A program made the translations under genes and the position numbers. Of a DNA stretch of 40,129 nucleotides, positions 7,648 through 16,315 are shown in pieces (within the stretch, counting starts at the first letter, position 1; every line of letters begins with the position of its first letter). The stretch comes from Prevotella sp. UBA4268 (GTDB lineage Bacteria; Bacteroidota; Bacteroidia; Bacteroidales; Bacteroidaceae): contig DGWC01000010.1 of assembly GCA_002395135.1 (NCBI GenBank), positions 1-40,129 on the forward strand. The letters are read 5' to 3'. Under the pieces are notes generated by a model. The model was given only the letters and a program-made list of their open reading frames with translations. It did no database searches and was not told the DNA's origin.

Positions 7648-10600
7648 ATGAAAAAACTATTTATCATTGTATTATTGTCGGTCGTTGCCATTGTCGGGGC
7701 AAAGGCGGATATAACTTTAAACCATATTTGGAAAGGTGATAACAGCCTTCTAAAAATCACTACAACAAGTGCTGGTGATATCTCTAAAGAAACAGATTTG
7801 AACACAAAGATTTCGGATTTCTTGACGGACAAAACCTTTAACCAATGGGGTAATGGTGAAGTGCGCATAGTCATCGAAGGGCCTGTGTCAAAGGCTGATG
7901 TAGCGGCCCTTTCGGTGTTGCAGCAAAATACATTCAAAAATGCAAAGGGTATAGAATGCGTGAAGAATGCCGACAAGTTCAATTTCGAAAAGGCCACATT
8001 TGTTGATGACAGTTCTAATGAGATTGATTACAAAACCTTTTTTAGTGGTTTGGATTCAAATGTCAGCAATATCAAGTATCTGACACTTCCTCCTCAGGTT
8101 GATTCAGATGGGAACATTGTGCCAATTGATGTAACGCAATTGTCAAAACTGAATAATCTGAAGTCGGTTGTGGCTTTGGACAACACGAACCACAATAGCA
8201 TTAAGAAACTGAATGCATACGTATTGGAAGAAGGATCGCTTGTCTATGCCATGCAGGCTCTCGGTGCTACTGATGGAGAAAACTCATTTGTAGGTAATTA
8301 CGCTTCAAAAGTTGATGAGGCGTATATTGCCGGTAATGTGAATGCGGTTGACTTAGGAAATGGAGGAAACGGTTCAATGACTATCGGCGAAAATGGCCAT
8401 CTCCAGTTCTGGGAAGAGATAAACGAACGTCAACAAAACCAGCAACGCACCTTGAAAGGCACGGCGACAGACGTAGCCTTAGGATATATGCAGTTTAAGA
8501 AATTAGACTTGAGCAATGCCCATTTCTCTGACATCAACGACCTTACCTTGTCTAAATACAGTATTGTCGGATCTAAAACGAAAGAAGTTGTCATCCCTAC
8601 CAGTGTAAACACATTGCCTGCCGATTTTCTCAATGGTTGTGGAAACCTCACGGATATTTGTATTCCATCAAACATTGAATACATCAAGACACGCGCTTTT
8701 CACGGAACAAGGCTGGATCATGTATGGACTACAGCATCGGCCGGGGATGCTGCCGACACTAAATACGACAACGGAAAATATGACGGACATGGCAATTACT
8801 ACGAAGGGAATGACAATCCCGATTGGCATGATGCCGCCACAAATCCTGCTTCGTATGGAACAATCACGCTGTCGAGCAATCTGAAGTTGATAGAAAGTAA
8901 TGCTTTTTCTTCCTCCACCCACGTGAAAGACGTGTATGTGATGGCCCTACAAGCCCCCGAATGCCATATCGATGCATTTAATTCCATGATGTATTGTGCT
9001 AATAACACACTTGACAAAACTAAAATTAAGGACGGATATATTGACCGTAACGCATATCAGAAAGACGAAACTCAGGGGATGTGGTGTGCAATGCTTCATT
9101 TCCCAGAAAATGCTGTGACACCTTCTATTCAGCGTTATACTGATGTAACGCGTGACTATTCTATCCCCTCGAACCTCACAGATGCCAAGGGTAACACCAT
9201 TATGTTCCCCACGCAACAGGAATTCCTGCGCGCCTATGGTCAGGGAACCACCGGATATCTTTGGAATGCATGGGATCCCAATCGCCAGGGGCGTGAATTA
9301 TCTCCTGGTAATCCCAACGCCTTTGTTAACAACGGTGCCGTAAACACATATCCTGTTCTGCAGAAAGATGCAAATAAACTATACAACGACAATACGGATA
9401 CTAATGCAGGCACCCATTATGACAAGACTCTAACAACGTTTTATGACGTAACGAAGGAGCCGAATGGTACAACTGCTACAACACAAGCCACTACACCCTC
9501 TGCTCCTGCTGACTACCAGACAGTAAAATGGGATGAGAATTCGTATACTCTTGGTACAACGTCGGGAACTCAACTCTATGATGCTGACTACAGAGGATGG
9601 CATCAATTCGTACTGACTGCATACACAGACTTCTCGAATGACCCACCAAACACATGGAGATTTACACAAAGTGACAACGACTGGTGGACGATTTGTCTTC
9701 CTTTCGACATGACAAAACGTGAGTTGAGGAAGTTCTTTGGCGACGAAAGCAAGGGAGAAGAAGCCAACGCATTCCCTGTATTGAGCAAACTTGTGAAGGT
9801 ATATCGTCAGGAGAACGACAGACCGAAAGAGAACACTATTACGTTGGTGTTCGGTCCTGACCTGCTTCAGAACAAGGAAGTGGTTGAATCTGGCGAGGTT
9901 CACGGAACGGTTTCTGAAGGTGTTGCTCCTGCTCTCGATGATGTTGTACTGCATCAGGGCGTTCCGTATATGATTCGTCCACGCCGCGCAGGAAACGGAA
10001 CAACGTTATGGGAAGCCCAGAAAGATACCCCGGAAGGCCAGAAGATAGCAGCGAAGAGTGGAGCAGAATGGAATGCAATGTTGCTGAAAGGTTTGTATAC
10101 AGTGAATTCTTACAAAAAGGACGAAACACTTCGCACCGACTTTACTTACACGTTTGTAGGCTCATTCTATCGTTATTATCTGCCCAAGTATTCTTATTAT
10201 CTCGGCTATAACAACACAGAAAACAAAGTCTGCTTCTATTGGCAGAGCGAAGAAGCATACAACGCAAATAAGAACTACAGTTGGAACACATTCACAGGTA
10301 TCATTTGCCCCAATTGGGAGAGCAGGACAAAGAAAGGCTCAGGTGATTTCTATCAGGCAACTTCTTTCGATGAGGGTATGCATTGGAACGTGGAAGGATT
10401 CCCGGATGATACGCAGGGATTTGATCCCGTTTATCCTAATAATGAATTCCCTGGACATCCTGTATCTGCCAAAATGGTGTTCATGTTTGAGGACAACTAC
10501 AATGATGCAACTAGCATCAGTGAAGTTGGAACATCTTCTTTGTCAACAGAAGAAATGAAAGTGTACAACCTCAATGGCTTGTATGTAGGAAAAACGCTTA

Positions 10601-10656
10601 AGGGATTGCCGAAAGGTGTTTATATTGTGAATGGTAAGAAATATGTTGTTAAGTAA
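7648..10656 (+). CDS. Secreted BspA-like leucine-rich-repeat surface protein with C-terminal sorting tail
   Basis: The 1002-residue product has a signal peptide (about 1-21, ending VGAKA). Residues about 150-440 hold irregular BspA/TpLRR-type repeats, for example VVIPTSVNTLPADFLNGCGNL, DICIPSNIEYIKTRAFHGT and TLSSNLKLIESNAFSSSTH. A later section contains WWTICLPFDMTKRELRKFFG (about 675), a block often seen in large Prevotella surface LRR proteins. The last 35 residues (VYNLNGLYVGKTLKGLPKG, then VYIVNGKKYVVK) look like a type IX secretion sorting tail, implying export to the surface. BspA proteins bind host proteins or other bacteria; the ligand here is unknown. Base composition is more AT-rich than the flanking genes. 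A small gene follows after 16 bp. Confidence 0.8.
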   Translation: MKKLFIIVLLSVVAIVGAKADITLNHIWKGDNSLLKITTTSAGDISKETDLNTKISDFLTDKTFNQWGNGEVRIVIEGPVSKADVAALSVLQQNTFKNAKGIECVKNADKFNFEKATFVDDSSNEIDYKTFFSGLDSNVSNIKYLTLPPQVDSDGNIVPIDVTQLSKLNNLKSVVALDNTNHNSIKKLNAYVLEEGSLVYAMQALGATDGENSFVGNYASKVDEAYIAGNVNAVDLGNGGNGSMTIGENGHLQFWEEINERQQNQQRTLKGTATDVALGYMQFKKLDLSNAHFSDINDLTLSKYSIVGSKTKEVVIPTSVNTLPADFLNGCGNLTDICIPSNIEYIKTRAFHGTRLDHVWTTASAGDAADTKYDNGKYDGHGNYYEGNDNPDWHDAATNPASYGTITLSSNLKLIESNAFSSSTHVKDVYVMALQAPECHIDAFNSMMYCANNTLDKTKIKDGYIDRNAYQKDETQGMWCAMLHFPENAVTPSIQRYTDVTRDYSIPSNLTDAKGNTIMFPTQQEFLRAYGQGTTGYLWNAWDPNRQGRELSPGNPNAFVNNGAVNTYPVLQKDANKLYNDNTDTNAGTHYDKTLTTFYDVTKEPNGTTATTQATTPSAPADYQTVKWDENSYTLGTTSGTQLYDADYRGWHQFVLTAYTDFSNDPPNTWRFTQSDNDWWTICLPFDMTKRELRKFFGDESKGEEANAFPVLSKLVKVYRQENDRPKENTITLVFGPDLLQNKEVVESGEVHGTVSEGVAPALDDVVLHQGVPYMIRPRRAGNGTTLWEAQKDTPEGQKIAAKSGAEWNAMLLKGLYTVNSYKKDETLRTDFTYTFVGSFYRYYLPKYSYYLGYNNTENKVCFYWQSEEAYNANKNYSWNTFTGIICPNWESRTKKGSGDFYQATSFDEGMHWNVEGFPDDTQGFDPVYPNNEFPGHPVSAKMVFMFEDNYNDATSISEVGTSSLSTEEMKVYNLNGLYVGKTLKGLPKGVYIVNGKKYVVK

Positions 10657-10672
10657 GGAGAGGGAGGACAAG

Positions 10673-10942
10673 ATGATGAAAAAAACATATTGCAAGCCTG
10701 TAACAGAGAATTTCTCTGTAGAATTGAAGAGCATGGTTGCTGCAAGTGTCGTCGTAGAAAAGACCACTCGCTGGGACACTGGAGTGCCTACTGAGGTTGG
10801 AGGTGATAATTATGGAACCGTGAAGCCTCAAATATATAATGGTTCCGACTTTGATCATTTCAATGGAAGAGGTGGAGGAGAGAATGGTTCTGGTAACCGC
10901 TCCAAGGGCGGTCTCTGGTATGATGATGAGGAAGACTGGTGA
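10673..10942 (+). CDS. Small protein with YxKP start motif and aromatic-acidic tail, unknown function
   Basis: The 89-residue product starts MMKKTYCKPVTENFSVELKS and then MVAASVVVEK. The middle is rich in Gly and Asn, and the C terminus ends GGLWYDDEEDW. The ATG at 10673 (or 10676) has a good GGAGG 5-8 nt upstream, so the longer upstream frame from 10631 is not needed. From general familiarity, Bacteroidales genomes carry many short proteins with this K-x-Y-x-K-P beginning, a Met-x-Ala-x-Ser step and a W-D/E-rich end. I know of no assigned function. There is no clear signal peptide. It lies 16 bp after the LRR surface protein gene and is probably co-transcribed. Confidence 0.7.
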   Translation: MMKKTYCKPVTENFSVELKSMVAASVVVEKTTRWDTGVPTEVGGDNYGTVKPQIYNGSDFDHFNGRGGGENGSGNRSKGGLWYDDEEDW

Positions 10943-10975
10943 AAAAGACTGAGAATTATTAGTTAATTAATGAGC

Positions 10976-11013
10976 GCGGGGTGTGGCGATAGTTCGTAGC
11001 ATCCCGTTTTTCG
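10976..11013 (+). terminator. Probable terminator after the small protein gene
   Basis: GCGGGGTGT pairs with GCATCCCG, allowing G-U pairs, across a loop of about 15 nt, followed immediately by TTTTTCGTTTCC. It closes the LRR/small-protein unit. Confidence 0.55.
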
Positions 11014-11118
11014 TTTCCTTTGGGTAGCAGTCTTGCAACGGAAAGAATGGTTTCGGTAGTTTTGGGGTGCGAAATGCAGGTTTCTTTTTGGCGGTTTCGG
11101 GCTGTGAAAGTGGCACTT

Positions 11119-11214
11119 TGCTTCAGCAAATTAATTTAATTTACCGTGCAAATTAAATTGATTTACTTTTCAAATTAAATTGATTTACTCGGCAAATTAA
11201 ATTGATTTACTTTT
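11119..11214. repeat. 22-bp-period palindrome array 1 (four units)
   Basis: After TGCTTCAGC (11119-11127) come four 15-bp palindromes starting at 11128, 11150, 11172 and 11194, exactly 22 bp apart. The first is AAATTA-ATT-TAATTT (perfect arms). The other three are AAATTA-AAT-TGATTT, with one G-U-compatible mismatch. Linkers are seven bases, AC-nnnn-C, with the variable four being CGTG, TTTT, TCGG and then TTTT. The array ends 31 bp before the -7 box of the TonB receptor gene. The rest of the 10943-11345 gap is a terminator, a GC-richer left flank and a promoter. Confidence 0.9.
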
Positions 11215-11245
11215 CCAACCCGCAGGTTTGAAGGCTCGAAAGCAT

Positions 11246-11253
11246 TACTTTTG
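11246..11253 (+). promoter_or_regulatory. Bacteroidetes-type -7 box (TACTTTTG) for the TonB receptor operon
   Basis: TACTTTTG matches TAnnTTTG. A TTTG lies at 11227-11230, but the 15-bp gap is shorter than usual for the -33 element. It lies 93 bp upstream of the ATG at 11346 and just after palindrome array 1. Confidence 0.5.
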
Positions 11254-11345
11254 AGCGTCCATTTGTTAAATTTGTGTTAAACAAACGGCCGTTCATGGGG
11301 GTATTTTCTTATTTTCTGTCTTAAAGGCAGATAAACGCATATACG

Positions 11346-14039
11346 ATGAGAAGAAAGATTCTATTATTGACAACGATGATCCTGCTGCCGATGGGGGTGC
11401 TTGCACAGCGCGCCACCCTGAAGCAGCAGATGGAAATGCTGCGTAAAGAGAAGATGGTGAACTTTGTTTACGACAGTTCCTTGGAGCAACTGCTACAGCA
11501 GAAGACTGCCCCTGCCGCCAGCGAGAAGACTTTGAGAGAGACGCTGCAGGCGCTTTTCGCCAATTCAGGCATTGAGTGGCAGTTGCAAGGCAACTATGTG
11601 ACACTGCGCAGACAGCAGCAAAAGGCTCAGCCGACGGAAGCCGGATGCCAGACGGAGAACACCAAGCAGCGGCATACGCTGAGCGGCTATGTGCGCGATG
11701 AGAACGGAGAAAGTCTGATCAATGCCACGGTGCATGCCCGCAATGTCGGTGCCACCACCACCAATAACTATGGTTTCTTCAGCATGACGCTGCCTGCCGG
11801 CAACTACGACGTGGAAGCCTCTTACGTGGGTTTTGAGAGCAAGCACCTGCGGGTGGTGCTCGACAAGAACAGCCACGTTACCTTTCAACTGAAAGAGAAC
11901 AACGTGCTGGGCGAGGTGGTGGTGACGGGCGACCTGAACTCCAGGGTGCTCACCACGCAGACGGGCAAGAAAACGCTCACCCACGACGACCTGAACACAG
12001 AGTTCTCGCTGCTATCCTCGCCCGACCTCATCAAGACGCTGCAGCGCACATCGGGTGTGAGCGAGGGCATTGACGTGGCATCGGGACTGTATGTGCACGG
12101 CGGCAACGACGATGAGAACCTGTATCTGCTGGACGGCACGTCGATGTATACCGTGAACCATGCCCTGGGCCTGTTTTCGGCTTTCAACACCGGGGTGGTG
12201 AAAAACGTGGACTTCTACAAGAGCGGATTCCCCGCACGCTACGGCGGCCGACTCTCCTCGGTGACCGACGTGCGCACCTCCGACGGCGACATGCTGAACT
12301 ATCACGGTTCGTACAGCATCGGCCTGATCGACGGCCGGTTCCAGTTGGAAGGCCCCATCAAGACACGGCGCGAGCGGCAACTGGTGGAAAGCGGCAAGAT
12401 GGCGCACTACAGCACCAGTTTCAACTTCGGCATCCGCCGCTCGTGGGTGGACGTGGTGAGCGAGCCGGTGTTCTATTTCGTCAACAAGAAGGTGGACGAG
12501 AAAATCAAGGTGCACTATTTCCTGCACGACATCAACGGCAAGATTACCCACGTGTTCAACGACCGCAGCCGCGCCTATTTCAGCATCTATTCCTCGAAGG
12601 ATATGCTGAAAAACACCTATAACTGGGACGATAAGAGTGAGTCTGACAACGACTGGCACGACATTGAAGACGACAAAAACTACCTGACGTGGGGCAACCT
12701 GAACATGGCGCTCAACTGGAACTATCAACTGCAACCCAACCTCTTTGCCAATTTCAGTGCCGTTTACACCCATAACCGGAGCATCTATGAATACTTCGAA
12801 GACTGGCGCTACGGGCGGGATGGCAGTATGAACATCGACCACATGGAGAGGAAATACCGCTCCACCATCTACGACGGCACGCTGCGCGCCGACTTCGATT
12901 TCCGTCCGAACACCAAGAACCACATTCGCTTTGGCGGCGATATGACGTGGCACGAATTCCGTCCGCAGACGCAGAGCCGGCACGATTTCTCGGGCAGCGA
13001 AGACGAGAAGATGGACTCGGTGAGAACCGACAGCCACTACCACCAGCATGCACAGGAGGTGAACCTCTATGCCGAGGACGAGGTGAGGCTGAGCCGTCGA
13101 TGGAGCCTGAACGCCGGTCTGCATGCCACGTTCTTCCACATCACGGGCAAGTCGTTCCTGCTTGTTGACCCGCGCACCGCCTTGAAATACCAGGCAAGCG
13201 CCACCACTTCCGTCAAGTTGTCGTTCACAGAGATGACGCAGACCATCCACCGCATGGGCAGCACCTATCTGAGCATGCCCACCGACTACTGGGTGCCCAC
13301 CACCAAGCGCCTGCATCCCATGCACTCTTACCAGTGGGCAGCCGGTGTCTACACGCAGTTGGGCCGCCGGTGGTTCGCCTCGGTGGAAGGCTATTACAAA
13401 CTGACGAGCCACATGCTGCAATATGTCAACTTCAACTCGCTCACCCCTCCGGCCAAGAACTGGGACAATTTCGTGATGGACGGAAAGGGCCGTTTCTATG
13501 GCGCAGAGGCCGACCTGCAATACAGAGACAGCCGGTTGAGCGTGGACGTGTCCTATACCCTGTCGTGGAACAAGCGCAAGTTCGACGAGTTCTACCCCCG
13601 ATGGTTCTACGACAAATTCGACAACCGCCACAAACTGAATGTCACTGGCAGAATGAAACTGGGCAGCAATGCGGAGATGTATGCAGGGTGGACCTTCCAC
13701 ACTGGCTATCGCACCACCATGCCCACACAGTATACGCTGATGCCGGTAACGCCCGACGGACGCGGCGGCAGTTATCAATACCTGTCCACTAACTACAACT
13801 ATGAGCAGCCCAACAACGTGACGCTGCCCGACTATCACCGCCTGGACGTGGGCTTCAACCTGCACCATACCACGAAGGCAGGCCATGAGCGCGTGTGGAA
13901 CATCAGCGTGTATAACGCCTATTGCCGCTTCAATGCCATGTATGCGGAGATCAAGACGCGCAAGGACGGCACACCCTACATCCGTAGCCGCGGCTTCATC
14001 CCGATTATCCCGACGGCCAGTTACACGATTAAGTTTTAG
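11346..14039 (+). CDS. TonB-dependent outer-membrane receptor with STN signalling domain
   Basis: The 897-residue protein has a signal peptide (about 1-20, GVLAQ), an STN domain (about 22-95), and a carboxypeptidase-regulatory-like beta domain (HTLSGYVRDENGESLINATV to about 190). The plug domain includes LQRTSGVSEGIDVASGLYVHG and YLLDGTSMYTVNHALGLFSA, followed by a 22-strand-type barrel ending in SYTIKF with the typical final Phe. The STN domain transmits ligand occupancy to a FecR-type anti-sigma factor, and a fecR-like gene lies two genes downstream. It is shorter than SusC/RagA proteins and is paired with a DUF4249 lipoprotein rather than SusD. The substrate is unknown; siderophore, metal or peptide uptake are all possible. 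Confidence 0.9.
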   Translation: MRRKILLLTTMILLPMGVLAQRATLKQQMEMLRKEKMVNFVYDSSLEQLLQQKTAPAASEKTLRETLQALFANSGIEWQLQGNYVTLRRQQQKAQPTEAGCQTENTKQRHTLSGYVRDENGESLINATVHARNVGATTTNNYGFFSMTLPAGNYDVEASYVGFESKHLRVVLDKNSHVTFQLKENNVLGEVVVTGDLNSRVLTTQTGKKTLTHDDLNTEFSLLSSPDLIKTLQRTSGVSEGIDVASGLYVHGGNDDENLYLLDGTSMYTVNHALGLFSAFNTGVVKNVDFYKSGFPARYGGRLSSVTDVRTSDGDMLNYHGSYSIGLIDGRFQLEGPIKTRRERQLVESGKMAHYSTSFNFGIRRSWVDVVSEPVFYFVNKKVDEKIKVHYFLHDINGKITHVFNDRSRAYFSIYSSKDMLKNTYNWDDKSESDNDWHDIEDDKNYLTWGNLNMALNWNYQLQPNLFANFSAVYTHNRSIYEYFEDWRYGRDGSMNIDHMERKYRSTIYDGTLRADFDFRPNTKNHIRFGGDMTWHEFRPQTQSRHDFSGSEDEKMDSVRTDSHYHQHAQEVNLYAEDEVRLSRRWSLNAGLHATFFHITGKSFLLVDPRTALKYQASATTSVKLSFTEMTQTIHRMGSTYLSMPTDYWVPTTKRLHPMHSYQWAAGVYTQLGRRWFASVEGYYKLTSHMLQYVNFNSLTPPAKNWDNFVMDGKGRFYGAEADLQYRDSRLSVDVSYTLSWNKRKFDEFYPRWFYDKFDNRHKLNVTGRMKLGSNAEMYAGWTFHTGYRTTMPTQYTLMPVTPDGRGGSYQYLSTNYNYEQPNNVTLPDYHRLDVGFNLHHTTKAGHERVWNISVYNAYCRFNAMYAEIKTRKDGTPYIRSRGFIPIIPTASYTIKF

Positions 14040-14105
14040 CGGTGCAGGGTAATACGTTTTAGCGTTCATGGTGAAGAGTTTATGGTTTATCACAAATTGA
14101 TTTGA

Positions 14106-15419
14106 ATGGAAATGAAAAAGACAATACAGATAATCGTCAGTGCGGCACTGCTGCTTTGTGCCTGCAACAACGAAGTGGACGTGGAGGTGCTGAAAGGGGA
14201 ACCCAAACTGGTGCTCTACTGTTTTCCCAATACGGAGCACGACACCACCATTATCGACTTGAGCAGAAGCCTTCCGGCAAGCGCCAACGTGCGAGACCTT
14301 GCAGAAGGGAATTTCAGCGTGAGCCGTGCCCGTGTGACCTACCGCGTGAACGGCACGGAGCGGCCCGTTATGTTTGCAGAAGAGAGCAACGGCTATGTGC
14401 CTGCCGGGAAATACTATACGGTGGGGAAACATCAGTGCGGCGACGTGGTCAGCATCTCGGCATCGGCCGAAGGATATCCCGACATCCATGCCGAGACCAC
14501 CATCCCCGACATGCCCGAGATAAAAGACGTGAAGTCGGCAGAGGTGCGTCGCGACGGAAGCAACTACATACAAAAGCAGATTACCGTTGGTGACAATCCG
14601 CAAACCGACGACTTCTATGCCATCACTGTCGACGATGCCATCTGCCGGGAAGTTCCCCTTTATGACGAGCAGGGCCTCTGCCGGTTTGACACCGTATGGA
14701 CCGTGACGAGCACTTATGTTGACATCAACGACGAACCGGCACTCACTCCCGGCAGCACACTCGACGAGTTTTTTGAATACGACAACACGTTCTATCGCAA
14801 CTTCTTTATCTTCAACGACCATGTGTTCAGAGGAAATGAATATACGCTGAGGCTGAACACGCAGAATGCCTATTATAATACTAGTGACGAAAACTCGCTG
14901 GTGGCCAGCGGAATGGTGTACAAACTGTACAGGATAGCCCCGGGCTACTACCGTTTCATCAAGTCGGTGAACGACATCGCCAACAACTACCTGGGCGAAT
15001 ACGGAATGGCTCCGCTGTCGCCAAACATCAACAACGTTGCAGGCGGACTGGGATGCGTGGGCGGATACAGCATGGCCGAGTATCGCGACATAAAGCCTTT
15101 GTATAACATCAGGATGAGCCAGGACTATATAGAGTGCGACGAGAATGCCCACAGTTTCGACGTTCAGTTGCTGAACTACGACAGTTGGCAGATTCATGCC
15201 GTTATCGGCTGGAGTGGCAATTACGTGTATTCGTTTGACAGCATGAAGTTCGACGGCGGGTGGTGCACGGCGGAGATTCCCGCCGACAATCCGCGGGTTC
15301 TGCACATTGAGATGAAAGCCATGGACGGCAGTCAGGAATATAGCAGGATGTACGTACTGGAGATGCAGGCCGGCCAGCGGACGGGCAACCTTTATATCAA
15401 ACAGTATAGAAAAGATTAA
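14106..15419 (+). CDS. DUF4249 family lipoprotein
   Basis: The product is 437 residues from ATG 14106, or 435 from the in-frame ATG 14112, which gives a cleaner signal peptide (MKKTIQIIVSAALLLCACNN). The lipobox cysteine is Cys16 or Cys18 of the shorter form. The body is beta-rich, and its length and layout match DUF4249 proteins, which are regularly encoded just downstream of STN-containing TonB receptors. They probably act as surface partners of those receptors, although the molecular role is not established. It begins 66 bp after the receptor gene and is in the same direction. No catalytic motif is visible. Confidence 0.8.
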   Translation: MEMKKTIQIIVSAALLLCACNNEVDVEVLKGEPKLVLYCFPNTEHDTTIIDLSRSLPASANVRDLAEGNFSVSRARVTYRVNGTERPVMFAEESNGYVPAGKYYTVGKHQCGDVVSISASAEGYPDIHAETTIPDMPEIKDVKSAEVRRDGSNYIQKQITVGDNPQTDDFYAITVDDAICREVPLYDEQGLCRFDTVWTVTSTYVDINDEPALTPGSTLDEFFEYDNTFYRNFFIFNDHVFRGNEYTLRLNTQNAYYNTSDENSLVASGMVYKLYRIAPGYYRFIKSVNDIANNYLGEYGMAPLSPNINNVAGGLGCVGGYSMAEYRDIKPLYNIRMSQDYIECDENAHSFDVQLLNYDSWQIHAVIGWSGNYVYSFDSMKFDGGWCTAEIPADNPRVLHIEMKAMDGSQEYSRMYVLEMQAGQRTGNLYIKQYRKD

Positions 15420-15432
15420 TCATTCACCATAC

Positions 15433-16275
15433 ATGAGCAAAGACATGAAAGACAAAGGACTTGAGTTCGTTCTCAGGTATTACGAACAAGGAAAAATCGA
15501 CACGAAGCGCGCCCTGTGCAAAGTGAAAGCGCGCACCGGACTGCCCGTTGCCCGCACTGTGACCATGTATCGCCGCGTTGCCATTGCTGCCTCGCTGCTG
15601 GTGCTGCTGGCCGTGGGAGCCACCTATTTCTATATGAGCAGTGAACGCGAAACGCTGTTGGCGGCGGGAGACAGCACGCAGACCTTTATCCTGAGCGACC
15701 AGACACGCGTCACGCTGTCGCCCCATTCCACACTGGCCTACAAGAAAGCGAGCCCGCGCAGCGTCACCCTCCACGGCAATGCCTTCTTCGAGGTGACACA
15801 CGACGAGCAGCACCCCTTCACCGTGACCAACGAACTGTCGCTCGTAAGGGTGCTGGGCACGCGGTTCATGGTGTCGTCGCAGGCCGTTGCCTCGCAACGC
15901 GGGAGGCATTCCACCGATGTCTACGTGGTGGAGGGAAAGGTGGGATTCTCCTCAAAAGACAACGAAGCGGAGCGGCTGGTGCTCACGCGCGGCATGAAGG
16001 CGCGGCTTGAAGAGGGCGAGCAAAAGCCCAGACTTGTGGCGGCCGGGTCGGTGAATCAGACGGCATGGGCAACGGGCGTGTTCCATTTCTACAATACGCC
16101 CATCGACAGCGTGCTCCACGACCTGTCTCTCTTCTATGCCGTGCCGCTCCACTGCGACAACGCTGCCAAGCGGCTCAGCGGTGACTTCACGGCCGAGAGC
16201 AGCCGCCAAAACCTGAACGAAATCATCTCCCTCATTGAGCATACGCTCGGTGTGGACATTACTATCAATGAATAA
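15433..16275 (+). CDS. FecR-like anti-sigma factor/signal transducer
   Basis: FecR proteins are single-span inner-membrane regulators that relay the state of an STN-bearing receptor to an ECF sigma factor. The 280-residue product has a short cytoplasmic part (1-47), one transmembrane helix (about 48-66, VAIAASLLVLLAVGATYFY), then the periplasmic FecR domain (ILSDQTRVTLSPHSTLAYKK, LHGNAFFEVTHDEQHPFTV, VLGTRFMV). A DUF4974-type end follows (FYNTPIDSVLHDLSLFYAV). The cytoplasmic region is much shorter than that of the FecR at 21489 and has no obvious complete sigma-binding domain. No sigma gene is adjacent; the usual order is sigma, fecR, receptor, whereas here fecR comes last. It starts 13 bp after the DUF4249 gene. 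Confidence 0.85.
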   Translation: MSKDMKDKGLEFVLRYYEQGKIDTKRALCKVKARTGLPVARTVTMYRRVAIAASLLVLLAVGATYFYMSSERETLLAAGDSTQTFILSDQTRVTLSPHSTLAYKKASPRSVTLHGNAFFEVTHDEQHPFTVTNELSLVRVLGTRFMVSSQAVASQRGRHSTDVYVVEGKVGFSSKDNEAERLVLTRGMKARLEEGEQKPRLVAAGSVNQTAWATGVFHFYNTPIDSVLHDLSLFYAVPLHCDNAAKRLSGDFTAESSRQNLNEIISLIEHTLGVDITINE

Positions 16276-16315
16276 GAGAAAAGCATTATCAGTCATGAGA
16301 AAAGAAAAAACAACG

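Noticed and set aside
11119..11214. CRISPR array interpretation of the 22-bp repeats
   Set aside because: Linkers are only 7 bp and partly repeated, far too short for spacers, and no cas genes are present.
12012..15305. 1097-codon open frame on the minus strand, opposite the TonB receptor and DUF4249 genes
   Set aside because: It is a GC-rich shadow of two strongly supported plus-strand genes. The translation is rich in His and Val without domains, and the frame spans the junction of two genes.
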